Shown here: in pieces, positions 33,171 to 44,022 of the stretch | Layout: the number at the start of each line of letters is the position of its first letter | How positions within the stretch are numbered: position 1 is the first letter of the stretch | Position numbers and translations under genes: made by a program | The notes under the pieces: model-generated | The model's input: the letters and a program-made list of their open reading frames with translations, nothing else | The model's database searches: none | What the model was told of the DNA's origin: nothing | Source of the DNA: Podospora pseudoanserina | Lineage: Eukaryota > Ascomycota > Sordariomycetes > Sordariales > Podosporaceae | Direction of reading: 5' to 3' | DNA length: 64,000 nucleotides | Assembly: GCF_035222485.1 (NCBI RefSeq) | Contig: NC_085922.1 | Span: forward strand, 3,239,001 to 3,303,000

Positions 33171-36100
33171 GAAAATAGACCCGTCTACATTTGAGGTAGA
33201 GACCGCCATGTTGATGTCTGCCTCGGTCACTCGGGCTCTTTTGAGCTGCCTTATCCTTTTGTACAACTTTGGCCCACGACTGGACACGCTTGCACCCGCC
33301 TATTGAGAGAAAGTCCGAGAACTTTTTACTTTCGTCCTTCACGGCGACCTCGGTTGCGGCAAGCGAATCAAACCCAACAAGTCATTATGTATGTCAAGGT
33401 CGGCTGGCTACGGTTTTTATGCAGGACGGGAGGGCGGGTAGGGAAAATTGAAGAAGAAGCAGAAAAAAAGGAACCCATCACTTATTAGCTTTTTCCATTA
33501 TTTGAGAAGAGCTTATACACGACACGGAATATCTTGCATGGTTCTTTCGGTTGTGCGCTTTGCTGCCAGTTGCATTACCGCCCATCTTGGTATTTGTCGA
33601 GGCATTTGCTGTTCGGCAGAGCGATGTGATGTGGTTTTTCTTTTCTGTCTTTTTTTTTATTTGACAACAATCAAACGCATGGAAGGGCGATAGCCAGAAA
33701 GGAGCAGGGGATGACGCAGAGGAACAGACATGGCAGGACATGACAGGAGGAAGGGGTGGTTGGGAGGGGAAACAGCAGCTTGTTCTTGTTGTTGAGTTAT
33801 GTGAAAGGGTGTATGGGGGAGGGCGAGGCAGGCTGCCGTTTGATGCTGAAGGGGTTGACGGGTGATGTCGAGGGTGTTGGGGGGGTGGTTTGAGTTGGGT
33901 TGAGGAAAAGGTATGGCAGCTTGGCGTGTCCTATTTGGTTTAGGACTGAGGCTGGATACAGTTTGTGTGGGTGGCCGGTGGCAGTGACAATGACGGTGAT
34001 TGTTTGAGAGAGGTGCGAAGTTGTCAGGGTGGGGGTAGGTTGATTGGCAAGGGGTTGGATTGGGGATGAGGAAGGAGGAGGAGGATATTGTGGGCGGCGG
34101 TGGCGGTGGTGATGATGCTGAAGGAGGGGGTGATGGAGGAGGAGGAGGGAGAGACGAGTTTTGCTCGAGACTGATTCTCTCTGTGGTCCAAACAACATGA
34201 GGATTTTTTTTCATCATGCGATAGATGTAGCTTACACAGCTAGCACAAATCCAGCATGAGAATGTTAAAAGCGGATAGGGGGGAGATGATTGGGGTTTCT
34301 TGGTGGTGATTGTATGTGTGTTGCAAGTTTCCCGCTGTTTTTTTCTACTGATACCTGCTCGTCCCTCATCTCCGCCCTTTGTATAGAAGAGGACACCACC
34401 GTTGCGACGGTCCTTTGCTGTGATGGAGGAAAAATACCTAATAGGAGCCCAACGGTGAAAGGGGAGGTCGACCGCGAGAGATGATGGGCCGTGAACGGGT
34501 GGTTTAGTAGTACTTGAGGGAGGGGGGAGTGTCTCGGTGAAGAGTGAAGTGGTGGTGGTGGTGGTGGTCGTACGGGGGTGTGAGAAGGTGGAATGGAATG
34601 GTACGATGGCTGGTGGTGGGTTAGTGGGTGGCGACCTTGGAGGAGGTAGGGTGGTGTTTTGAGTTGGGTGGTATGTTACGTGATGATGGATTTGGGCTCT
34701 TTGATGAGGAGCACGGTTTGCAGGTCAGGGAGCGCGGGAGAGGGGGCTGTGATTATTGAGATGTTGGGTTGGATAGCCCGAGGAACTGTTTTGTGTCTGT
34801 GCCATGAAGGGGTGTTGGTTTCCGGGCGGAGTGGTAGTTCTAGGGGGGATGGGAACTCACTACGGTTATGGATTGCTTGGAGATGCGGTGCTTTCTTTCA
34901 AGGTTTGTCGCTCAGGGTTGTTTGGTGAAGATTTGGCGGGTGTGAGGAGGGAAGATGCTGTCTCTGAGCTCTCGGCGTTTTCATCTTTGGTCATCACACA
35001 GAGGTGGCCTGGTTGTCTGGTTGTCTGGCTGTCTGGTTGTCTGGCTGTCTGGTTGTCTGGCTGTCTGGTTGTCTGGCTGTCTGGTTGCTCCTCAGGAGGA
35101 TGGTGTAAGCATGCCGCGCAGCTCTGTAGCAACGGAACAAGGACTCGTCCAACGACGCAATCAAGGATGGACTTCTTGGGGATGTAGAAAAGACAGCATT
35201 GCACATTGGCGACCTAAGATGGCCTGTCATACCCACCGATCTTTGTCAGATGGAATTTGGGGATGCACAACAGTCCACCTAACTATAAGGTACCTTACAT
35301 CGTTGGTGGTGTTGGTAATGAACGGTAATGGCAGTATTAAGATTGTCTCGCCTCGGCGCATGTGAATGGCAGTAGCGCTTGGGCGGAAAGGAAAAATAGC
35401 ATCAGATACATTGCCCACCACATCTTTTTCCCTACTCTTCCAACACACGCAGGCGGGCGTAGTCTGGGAAAGGTGTGTTCAGTGCTGGCGCGCTCACATG
35501 AAGAGAGAGCCTAAATAGGTAGGTACATACATCTACAAGTTTCAGGTTTGGGATGAAAGGATCAGTGCGGGAAAGGTGTGTGGTGTGGTAGGGCAAGGAG
35601 ATCATTGGAGATCATGACCCATTCATATTGCGATCTAGGAGACAGGATGAGTTTGTGATTGGAAACAGAATCATGGGGTGTAATGTGGTCTGCCATGTGA
35701 ACTGTCGTGATGTTTTACTTGGTTTAGTAGTTGATTGTTGAGAAGTTGATGATGCGCATGGGGAGATAGTTTACTCAACCGGTATCACAACGCGCCTAGA
35801 TCATGAGAATGTCCCTTCAGAAGCATGTCCATTGGTAGGTTATTGAGAGACTGATCTGACAACCTACCGACCAGCATCCGCTGTCTTTTATTTTCTTGGA
35901 CTCACTCAGCTGCCGAAAAACCAATGTAAGTTTTCCCTTGGCTCAGGAGGCTGGAAGCACCTCCTGATATCCTCGGTTGAGGTGGTTGGTTGGTGGCTGG
36001 AAAACGGCCCTTACACAGCTTTCAACTCTCGAAAGCGAGGGATCCCAATGTTGAGGTGATTTTAGTCTTCTCACGATGATCTCAGGGAGGCTGTGTACTA

Positions 36101-39100
36101 TTTTTCCACTTCTCTGACATGTGCAAGTTTATGCGATCCGATGCGGTTCAATGCAAGACAGACTCGGGCGGGAAAAGGCTTGTTGTCTCGGAACAGAGGA
36201 TTCAGGGGTGACCCGGGGTCGCTCGGGGAGCGGGGGAGGCGCGCACACACACCTTCAAGGTGAAGGATGATCCACCCCATGGATTGGGCTCCAGACTGCC
36301 GGGCTTGAAGAAGAATTGTTGGATTGGAATCGAAGGATTGCACACACTGACACAGCTCTTGGCGAAGAGAATGCTGAATTAACATGAATTTGGGCGAGTG
36401 TTTCTATGATATGGAACTGGGGGGGGTTATAAGACAACAAATAAACAAAAGTCGAGATGTTACTTAGGTAGTGAGGGGCAAAAGATCATCGCTGAGGAAT
36501 GCTAGATCTGTTAGAGTCTAGACCAGATATCAGTAGAAACGTTGCGCTCGGTAGAGCCCTGCAAGTCGCAAAATAGCCAACGTAGACCTGTTGTGTAGTT
36601 TGTGGTTGGATGGTGTAGGACCGACAAACTTGTCCTTCACCACTCGTTTACCGGAGTATTCTGCTGTCCTTGCCTCTTTCTCACATGTACTTTGTGGGAG
36701 GAGGCACACATGCGGTTTTTACACCGGGTGCGGGCCTGGGCGGGCCTGCCTATCGCGGGCTTTACCGCCGGCTGGTTGCGTGATCCTCTTGCTGACTTTT
36801 TTCCCCCTCTGCAATCCTTGTGGTGGTGAGGGGTAATCGGGGGGTTGTTTGTGCTTCTTTTGTCCGTCAGCCTCCAGCCGTCGGTGTGGACTGTGATAGC
36901 CCCTGAGTGGTGCCGAGTTTGAATCCGAGTGTTTTCCCGATGACTTAAGAGGCGCGGGTGGTGCATCGGAGCCAATGCAGGAACCATCGCAAAAAGATAT
37001 CGCCACCTGCAGGTCCACCGTCGCTCGAAAAAAAATATTTCGCAGCTGACGCAGCTGAACGTGCAGCGCCGATGCGGTCCACGCCCTCATCCACCTCTTG
37101 TCATCGTCGACCAACAGCTCCGTTTTCACGCCGCAGCAGATGTTGTGCATAATGCCATAATGGACGAGGGGGTGGGTGGAGTGGTCAGTTGTTGGTCAGT
37201 TTGCGTGGTCTGGGAGGGAGCGAGGGCGCGAGGGCGGCGTCGCCTGTCGGTTGCCGCCTCGGGGTTGCGCAGGGCACATACCGTAAGGCACACACACCGC
37301 CCGGCAGGGAGAAGGTGAAGAAGCATCTCAGCCAGTCAGGGGTAAAAGTTGCCCCTCCTTCTTCTCTTTCTGTGCGTCTTTCTTGTGTACCGTGATGAAC
37401 AAACGACAACCTGCATCATTGCATCGCAGGTTCTGTCGATTTTCTCTTTCTGTGGACAGTCAGGGTCTTGCATTGACCGCGCGGTCGGCGGCCGTCGATC
37501 ATCAGGCCTGAGGGTGCTTGATCTCGACTGGGACAGGCTGGCCAGGCGCTGTCTTTGGAGCGATGTTCCCCGCCTGGATGTCGGGATGTCGGGAGCCCTC
37601 AGCCAGCCAAAAGCTTGGTGGGGTTGACGGGGTTGACGTCGGGTTGGCTGCCGTCAACGGTTGAGCTACACTGCCTACGTAATCATGGAGGGGGTGACAA
37701 TTCCTCCAAAGAAACAGAAAAAGCAGCCGAAAAGCAGGCGGTCGAGAGGCCCAGTGGCTATTTTATGGCTCACTTTATGTAAGGTACGGTTCGGGTAAAC
37801 TCTCGGGATGATGTGCGACCTGCAACTTGGGATGTTTCTCTCGCTATTTTGCCAGTATTCTCGTCCCATGTGTTCTTAATTTGGCCTTTCGGGCTGCAGA
37901 TGAGTCAAGCGGTTGGTCTTGGTGCAGAAAACCTGTAGAAGATCGGGTGGTTGCGGCTGTTTTCACGGCGGTCAGGACGGTCTGTAATTGCAGGCCACTT
38001 GCCACTTCGTGATGGCTCAACTGTGAAACCGACGGCTTCTCGTTCGTATGTTCTGTTCGCATGGCTTCAGAGCAAAGTTCCAGAAAGCGGTTCCCTCTCG
38101 GACATAACCCCCGGGTTCTGCTGCGCAAGGCAGACACCGAGAGACAACTCGTCGGCCGTCGTCCCAAAGTGAACATGTCCCCTCCCCATGTCTGCAGGGC
38201 CCAGCGCTTGACAAACAACCGGGACACGCGGCGTGCCGTGGTGGTCTGGATTGGGGCCACAGTGGCACAGTTCTTTTATTCTTTTGGAGCTCCAGGGTTG
38301 ATGAATTTAGGGTTATGAGGGTTTTTTGAAGCGAACAAAAGGGGTCAGTGTTTCAGTTTGTGGTGTTCGGGCCAGTCGGGCGCTCCCAACCAGGTTCCCC
38401 AGGATCTCGCCCAGACCAGACCTTTTCCCACCAGCCAATCAGAGACTAGAACGGCTCAGGCACACTCGGGCAGCCATTGGATGAACTGACAGCTGGCCCC
38501 TGATGGATGGGGCACTTTTGGGTTGCAGCCCCACGGACGAATACCGAGGGCCCCAGCGTTCCAGTGGCAGCGGCAGCCACACACACACAACGATTTTCCA
38601 GGGCAAGCGCAAGCGTTTCCCGTCACACCAGCGCCATCGTCGCACCAGTCACCAGTCCATCGTGCATTTTCTGGACGGTCATCCTTCTCACTGGCTGTCG
38701 GGACTTGTACCTGAATTTGCATCTTTTCTTTTGGGATGTTATCCTCAATCTGTCCCGCGCGCCTGTCTACCAATCCTTTTGCTCTGTTGCTCCCTGCCAG
38801 TGACCGACCCAGCGAGTGCTGTTTGAGGTGAAGTGAACAGGAGCGAGCTATTGCCACCGTCCGCAAAGATACCGAGTATTGCCGTGAGTGATGGATTTGA
38901 GCGGATATTGCAGTGTAATGCCCTCTCTCACGGCCGCATTGAACACAGGCCGCAGTTCACGGCAGTCCAGATGGTGTACCGTACAACCAGTCCTCTTCGA
39001 GGATCCCGATCCCCACTCTGACCCTGCTGCTTGGATCTTCTTGGACCGCAGCGGCCCAGCAGGGACGGGGGTGTCTTTTGCGGTGGAGCAAGGGGAGGGA

Positions 39101-39666
39101 GCAAGCAGGGGAGGGAGGGATGGGATGAGAGAGGCCGTTCGTCCAGTGGCGTCTGTCTGTCCAGTGTGCGTTCGAAACGGCAGGACGGGGGCCAATCGTC
39201 TCTGGATGAACGGGTGGAACAGAAACATAAAGGGAGCTCTCCCTCTTTTTCAATCTTCCTTTTATTCTGCCCTTCTCTCACCACGGCATCACGCCTCTCA
39301 CTTTCCTTCAGCAGACCACACCACCCCGTCAAGGGCTTCGATTGATTCTTTTTCTTTTCGCTTTCCACACTTCACACTTCACTCAGAAGATAGCCTGGTG
39401 CTTTCGACAAGTGACGACGCTCCCTATTGTTCGACAAACAATAGCCCCTCAACCAGCATCAACAATCAGCTTTGTCCACATTGACACAAGCACCCACAAC
39501 CCCATTCATTACCAGCCTCCGAGCAGTGCTCAAATTTTCCAGACTTTTTCCTCTGCAACCACTTGCAAGCTTTTCACTCCTTGAAAACGAAAACTTCAGA
39601 GAACCAATCGATCACTCGCCTATCCGGCATCCACAGAACCACCAAACAACAAACAAGAACTTGACC
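33171..39666. other. Gene-poor 6.5-kb region
   Basis: The first part should hold the PBP1 3' UTR, and the last several hundred bases (CA/CT-rich, from about 39240) the 5' UTR and promoter of the LPMO. Between them lie strongly strand-asymmetric G/T-rich sequence (33690-34800), an 8-bp minisatellite (35011-35086) and a GGT run near 34550. No frame has an ATG, codon pattern and domain that convince me. A non-coding transcript or long upstream control region is possible. Confidence 0.5.
35011..35086. repeat. 8-bp minisatellite (GGTTGTCT/GGCTGTCT)n
   Basis: Nine consecutive 8-mers, GGTTGTCT or GGCTGTCT, alternating so that most of the array is also a 16-bp repeat, followed by a partial unit. It lies in non-coding sequence. 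Confidence 0.95.
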
Positions 39667-40908
39667 ATGTTTTCCAACGGATTCGCTACCGGCGCCATCG
39701 CCTTCCTCATGGCTGGTGCCCAGCTCGCCTCGGCCCACATGGAAATCTCAGAACCTGCCCCCTTCAGGTCCAAGTTCAACCCCCATGCCACCAACATCGA
39801 CTACACCAACACAGCTCCCCTCGCTGCCAACGGTGCCAACTACCCTTGCAAGGGCTACCACTCGGATCTCGGTACCGCCGCCGGTGCTCCCACCGCTTCC
39901 TACCGCCCCGGTGGCTCGTATCAGTTCAAGGTTACCGGCGGTGCTCCCCACGGCGGTGGTTCGTGCCAGGTCAGCTTGAGCTACGACAAGGGTGCCACCT
40001 TCACCGTGATCCAGTCCATCATCGGTGGCTGCCCGCTCGCCTCCAGCTACCCCTTCACCATCCCCGACGATGCCCCCGAGGGTGAGGCCATCTGGGCCTG
40101 GACCTGGAACAACAACATCGGCAACCGCGAGTTCTACATGAACTGCGCCCCCATCACCATCAGCAAGAGCGCCGCCAAGCGTGAGGTTGAGGCTCCCAAG
40201 GTCGAGGAGGCTGCCGTCCAGAAGCGTGCTTCTGTCGGCTTCTCCTCTCGCCCCGCTCTCTTCGTCGCCAACATTGACAATGGCTGCTCTGTCGCCGAGG
40301 GTACCGATGTTGTTTACCCCAACCCCGGTCCCGATGTCATCAACAACGGCGGCAGCACCGGCGCTCCTTCCGGCAACTGCGGTCCCGCCGGTGCCCCCGC
40401 TCCCAACCCCGGCAACGGCGGTGGTGATGCTCCCGCTCCCGCTCCCACCACGACTGAGCAGGCCCCAGTCGTTCCTCCCACCACCACAGCTGCCCCCGTC
40501 ACCACCAAGGCTCCCGTCTCTCTTCCCGGCGGTGTCTTCATCACTGTTCCCACTCCTGACAAGCCCGTCACTTCGGCCCCTGTCGATGTCCCGGCTCCCC
40601 AGCCCACCACTCTCGTCATTTCCACTCGCCCTGCCAACACTCCCACTGCCGCCCCCGCCCCCGTTCCCACTGGCGGTGCTGGTCAGCAGCTCGGTTACCC
40701 TGCCGGCACTGCCTGCCAGAACGAGGGCTCCTGGAACTGTCTCGGCGACGGCTTCCAGCGTTGCGCCTCCGGCACCTGGTCTGTCGTCCAGGCCATGGCT
40801 CCCGGCACCAAGTGCCAGATGGGTGAGGGCACTGAGCTCCTCGTCAACAAGCGTGCTTCCCGCCGCAGCTTCAGGTGGAGACAGGGCTCCAGACTCCAGC
40901 TTGCTTAA
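39667..40908 (+). CDS. AA11-family lytic polysaccharide monooxygenase with C-terminal X278-like module
   Basis: Intronless, 413 residues from the ATG at 39667; the frame is open upstream but lacks a better start. AA11 enzymes are secreted copper oxygenases that cleave chitin oxidatively. A signal peptide (1-23) would expose H24 as the mature N-terminus, the first copper ligand. The other ligands fit: H95 in GGAPHGGGSCQ, and axial Y157 in REFYMNCAP. IPDDAPEGEAIWAWTW is typical of the family. After a Ser/Pro/Thr/Gly linker (about 220-345), residues 350-385 (CQNEGSWNCLGDGFQRC, then MAPGTKC) resemble the X278 module known from AA11 proteins, thought to bind chitin. Dibasic KR sites at 171-172, 186-187 and 395-396 could be Kex2 sites. 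Codons are strongly C-ending, suggesting high expression. Substrate is inferred from the family. Confidence 0.9.
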   Translation: MFSNGFATGAIAFLMAGAQLASAHMEISEPAPFRSKFNPHATNIDYTNTAPLAANGANYPCKGYHSDLGTAAGAPTASYRPGGSYQFKVTGGAPHGGGSCQVSLSYDKGATFTVIQSIIGGCPLASSYPFTIPDDAPEGEAIWAWTWNNNIGNREFYMNCAPITISKSAAKREVEAPKVEEAAVQKRASVGFSSRPALFVANIDNGCSVAEGTDVVYPNPGPDVINNGGSTGAPSGNCGPAGAPAPNPGNGGGDAPAPAPTTTEQAPVVPPTTTAAPVTTKAPVSLPGGVFITVPTPDKPVTSAPVDVPAPQPTTLVISTRPANTPTAAPAPVPTGGAGQQLGYPAGTACQNEGSWNCLGDGFQRCASGTWSVVQAMAPGTKCQMGEGTELLVNKRASRRSFRWRQGSRLQLA

Positions 40909-42068
40909 GCTTTTTCTCTACCTTTTCGGAGATGAACTTCTGCAACTTGCTTGGACAAGGACAGCCATAGACATTGTTCTTGCGTGATGTCGATGGATTT
41001 GATGAATTCGTCGACCCCTTCTTCTTTTTCGCTTCTAACCATACCCCCTCTTTTCGACCTTCGCTTCTCTGTTATACCCGACACACATTTCTCACATTGT
41101 TGGTGTCATTCGTTTATACATCACCACTTTTTGACCATATTTGATATTGGTCGACATTTTTTTCCCCCACATTTCACAAAGAAGGAGGGGTTCACAAACT
41201 GGGAAAGACGGCGTTTTTTCATTGGGAATTGGATTGGGGATGGATGGCAGGCAGCATCTGGTGGCAGCAAATTCATTTCGGGAGAGGACTTCATGTAACA
41301 ATATGACTTTTTTTTCACACAAACATTTTTTTTAGAGAGGACAAAAGGGAAATGCATTTGGGAGGAACGGCTAGGGTGGTAGGACAGTTTAGATCGTCTC
41401 TTCTCGCGAGAAGAGATGGATGAGCAAAATTCCATCGCTTATGACCATACTTGAGTGATTTAAGATTTGTGACCCTGTGGTGCGTGATATGGAATACATC
41501 GTAATTTGGAGATTTTTTTTGCTGTTTGTAGATATGTTCTGGTTGTCTTTGAAAAGGCCAAGCTGCCTGTTATCTTGGAGGGAGGTGAGGCTGGTTCTTT
41601 GCTGTCTTTTCCTAAAGAGGTCAGACCATGATATATACAGACGCCTAGCTGTTCATAGATGGTAGGTGGCAGTGAAATATTCCCTCGGAATGGACCCGGG
41701 CAACAAAACTTTTTCCTTTGTCATCAAACTGATTTCCAAAGTAGGGAGGGGCCTGAGTCCTGGTGGCTGAACAAATGATGGCTATTTTCTTTCCAGACCC
41801 TGGTTTATTTCTCTTGCTATGACCTATCTTCAACACCATCGTGTATCCTATATCCATTGCCACCAGTTGAACAACCATGTAGGTGGAAATGTAAGCCTAT
41901 TATGTCAACAAACAAGCACATCCCGAAGCAAACTATGACGAACCGGAATCTCTTTTATTTTCCAAACCATCCAACTCCAGACAATGAACTTGACGAAAGA
42001 TTACACACAAAGATCACCCATCCCCCCATCCCACCACATCTATACACAATCCTCACCTCACCCCCTTC
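40909..42068. other. Intergenic region between convergent genes
   Basis: 1.16 kb with the 3' UTRs of the LPMO and ARG8. It is comparatively T-rich near 41290-41340 and 41505-41540. No gene or repeat of note. Confidence 0.55.
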
Positions 42069-43436
42069 TTACTCCCTCGTCGCCCTGATAGCATTCTCCA
42101 ACTTCTCCAACCCCTCCTGAATCTGCCCCTCCTCGATCGTCAACGCCGGCACGAACCTCAACGTGTTTGTTCCGGCAGTGATGACCAACAAACCCCTCTC
42201 CCTCGCCGCCTTGACAATCCCCGCCGGGTCCTCACTCAACTGCAACCCCAAAATCAACCCCTTCCCCCTCACCTCCTTGACCAACTCCGGCCACTCCCCC
42301 CTCCACCTCTCAAACGTCTCCCTGAAGATCTTCTCCTTCCTCTTAACCCCCTCCAGCAGCTTCTCATCCCCCAACCTCTCCACGATATTGCAAGCCAACC
42401 GACAAGCCAACGGGTTCCCCCCAAACGTAGTCCCATGATCCCCCACCTTGATCTTCTCCCCAACCCTCTCGTTAATTATCGTAGCCCCAATAGGAAACCC
42501 ATTCCCTAACGCCTTCGCCGTGGTCAAAATATCCGGGTGCGCCTCCTTCGGCAGATGCCCATGCGCCCAAAACTGCCCCGTCCGTCCCAACCCACACTGA
42601 ATCTCATCATAATGCACCAACGCCCCCACCTCCCTGCACCGTCTCGCCAACCTCACCAAAAACTCATCCTCCGCCGGCGTGACCCCCCCCTCCCCCTGAA
42701 TCGGCTCAACAATAACACTGCATGTCCGTTCCGTCACCAGCTCATCGATCCCAGCAACGTCATTCAGCTCCCCCACCCTAAAACCCGGAACCATGGGCGC
42801 AAACGGCTCCTGATACTTGGGGTTAGGCGTCGCCGACAGAGACCCCATCGTCCGGCCGTGAAACGCGTTCCTGAAGCTGACGATCTCCACCTTTTGCCCG
42901 CTCGGATCGACAACCTTGCCGACTTTTCTCGCGAATTTTATCCCCGCCTCGTTGGCCTCGCTGCCGGAATTGCAGACGAATACCTGGGCTGCGTCGTGCA
43001 TGCCCCCCTTTTCCCTCGTCAATCCCACCAGCTTTTTGGATAGTTCCCCCACCCAAGAGTTGTAGTAAAGATTGGAGCAGTGAGTCAGCGTGGTGGCCTG
43101 GTCGGCCATGATGGCGCAGAGTTGGGGGTCGTTGTGCCCGAGGGAGTTGACGGCGATGCCGCCCGTGAAGTCGAGGTACTCCCTGCCGGCCGCGTCCCAG
43201 ATCAGGGAGCCGGAGGCTTTGGTGAAGACGATGGGGGGGCGGGAGTAGGTCGTCACCATGTATGGGGAGGTGGAGTCGATGAGGGATTGGGATTTGGAGC
43301 TGCCCGGCATGATGTCTGGGTGCGTGATTTCCTTGTATTTGGGGACGGTGGCAGTGCTGGCTAGCCTCGTTGATGCCAGGGAGCAGCAGCGCCTGCTCGC
43401 CGTGGCGGCGAGGCGGAGAGTGGGACGGAGGGACAT
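42069..43436 (-). CDS. ARG8: Acetylornithine aminotransferase, mitochondrial
   Basis: Intronless, 455 residues from the ATG at 43436. The PLP enzyme makes N-acetylornithine from N-acetylglutamate semialdehyde in the mitochondrial matrix, the fourth step of arginine synthesis. Residues 1-30 form a presequence rich in Arg, Ser and Ala. Class III aminotransferase landmarks are CNSGSEANEAGIKFAR (155-170), FHGRTMGSLSAT, VEPIQGEGGV, D277 in VHYDEIQCGLGRTG, and the PLP lysine K308 in TTAKALGNGFPIGA, followed by HGTTFGGNPLAC. Two TGACTC boxes 200-230 nt upstream fit control by a Gcn4/CPC1-type regulator. The coding strand is C-rich in the first half and G-rich in the second. Confidence 0.97.
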   Translation of the reverse strand: MSLRPTLRLAATASRRCCSLASTRLASTATVPKYKEITHPDIMPGSSKSQSLIDSTSPYMVTTYSRPPIVFTKASGSLIWDAAGREYLDFTGGIAVNSLGHNDPQLCAIMADQATTLTHCSNLYYNSWVGELSKKLVGLTREKGGMHDAAQVFVCNSGSEANEAGIKFARKVGKVVDPSGQKVEIVSFRNAFHGRTMGSLSATPNPKYQEPFAPMVPGFRVGELNDVAGIDELVTERTCSVIVEPIQGEGGVTPAEDEFLVRLARRCREVGALVHYDEIQCGLGRTGQFWAHGHLPKEAHPDILTTAKALGNGFPIGATIINERVGEKIKVGDHGTTFGGNPLACRLACNIVERLGDEKLLEGVKRKEKIFRETFERWRGEWPELVKEVRGKGLILGLQLSEDPAGIVKAARERGLLVITAGTNTLRFVPALTIEEGQIQEGLEKLENAIRATRE

Positions 43437-43638
43437 GATGAAGATTTAAAAAGAAAAAAAAAAGAAGAAAAGCTGGTGAAGTTAACGGTTGGGGTGTGAT
43501 ACCGACAAATAGAGTTGGATGGAGTTGGAAAAAGTCCAACGGCGCGCAGGAAAAGAAAGCAATTGAGTATTGAGAGATCAATCAATTGCAAAAGGCGCGG
43601 CGTCGACCACTTTAAGAACAGGAGGAGGTGGATGAAAG

Positions 43639-43644
43639 TGACTC
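43639..43644. promoter_or_regulatory. TGACTC box (Gcn4/CPC1-type site)
   Basis: Perfect TGACTC in the context AGTGACTCAAG, about 203 nt upstream of the ARG8 ATG. Paired with a second box 20 nt away, which strengthens the case. Confidence 0.6.
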
Positions 43645-43658
43645 AAGAAAGATCCCAG

Positions 43659-43664
43659 TGACTC
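43659..43664. promoter_or_regulatory. TGACTC box (Gcn4/CPC1-type site)
   Basis: Second perfect box, 20 nt (about two helical turns) from the first, about 223 nt upstream of the ARG8 ATG. A near-match TTGACTG follows at about 43667. Confidence 0.6.
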
Positions 43665-44022
43665 CATTGACTGTTGTGACTGTCCAACCCACTTCGCATC
43701 TTATCAGATCAATACCCGAGAAAATCTGTCAAGCGATGTCGGGGATGCGCCCGCAAAGGCGCGTGCCCCACTGCAACGGACGGGACTTGGCTCGCTTATC
43801 GATAACACAAACCCCTGTCAATTGAGACAATGATTGGGTCATCAAGGTTCTCATTTTCTGTCTCTCGAATATATACGCATACACAACATCATGACGGACA
43901 TGCAATCCTCAGCGTCAACAACTGCTGTCCACTGGGCAGCTCGACACTGAGAGAAGCCTTCTTTCCCCTCCTCACCAAGCCCCTGCATTCTCAAGAGCGT
44001 GACAGCCCGCTCGGGCCTCTCC

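Larger units (their letters stand above)
43437..44022. other. ARG8 promoter / 3' end of glutamate decarboxylase
   Basis: 586 nt between two minus-strand genes. An A-rich stretch just upstream of the ARG8 ATG probably lies in its 5' UTR. The two CPRE-type boxes are listed separately. No gene seen. Confidence 0.6.

Noticed and set aside
33657-34217. Minus-strand Pro/Ser/His-rich frame of 186 codons
   Set aside because: Low-complexity translation of a G/T-rich strand, with no conserved segment; best explained by strand asymmetry.
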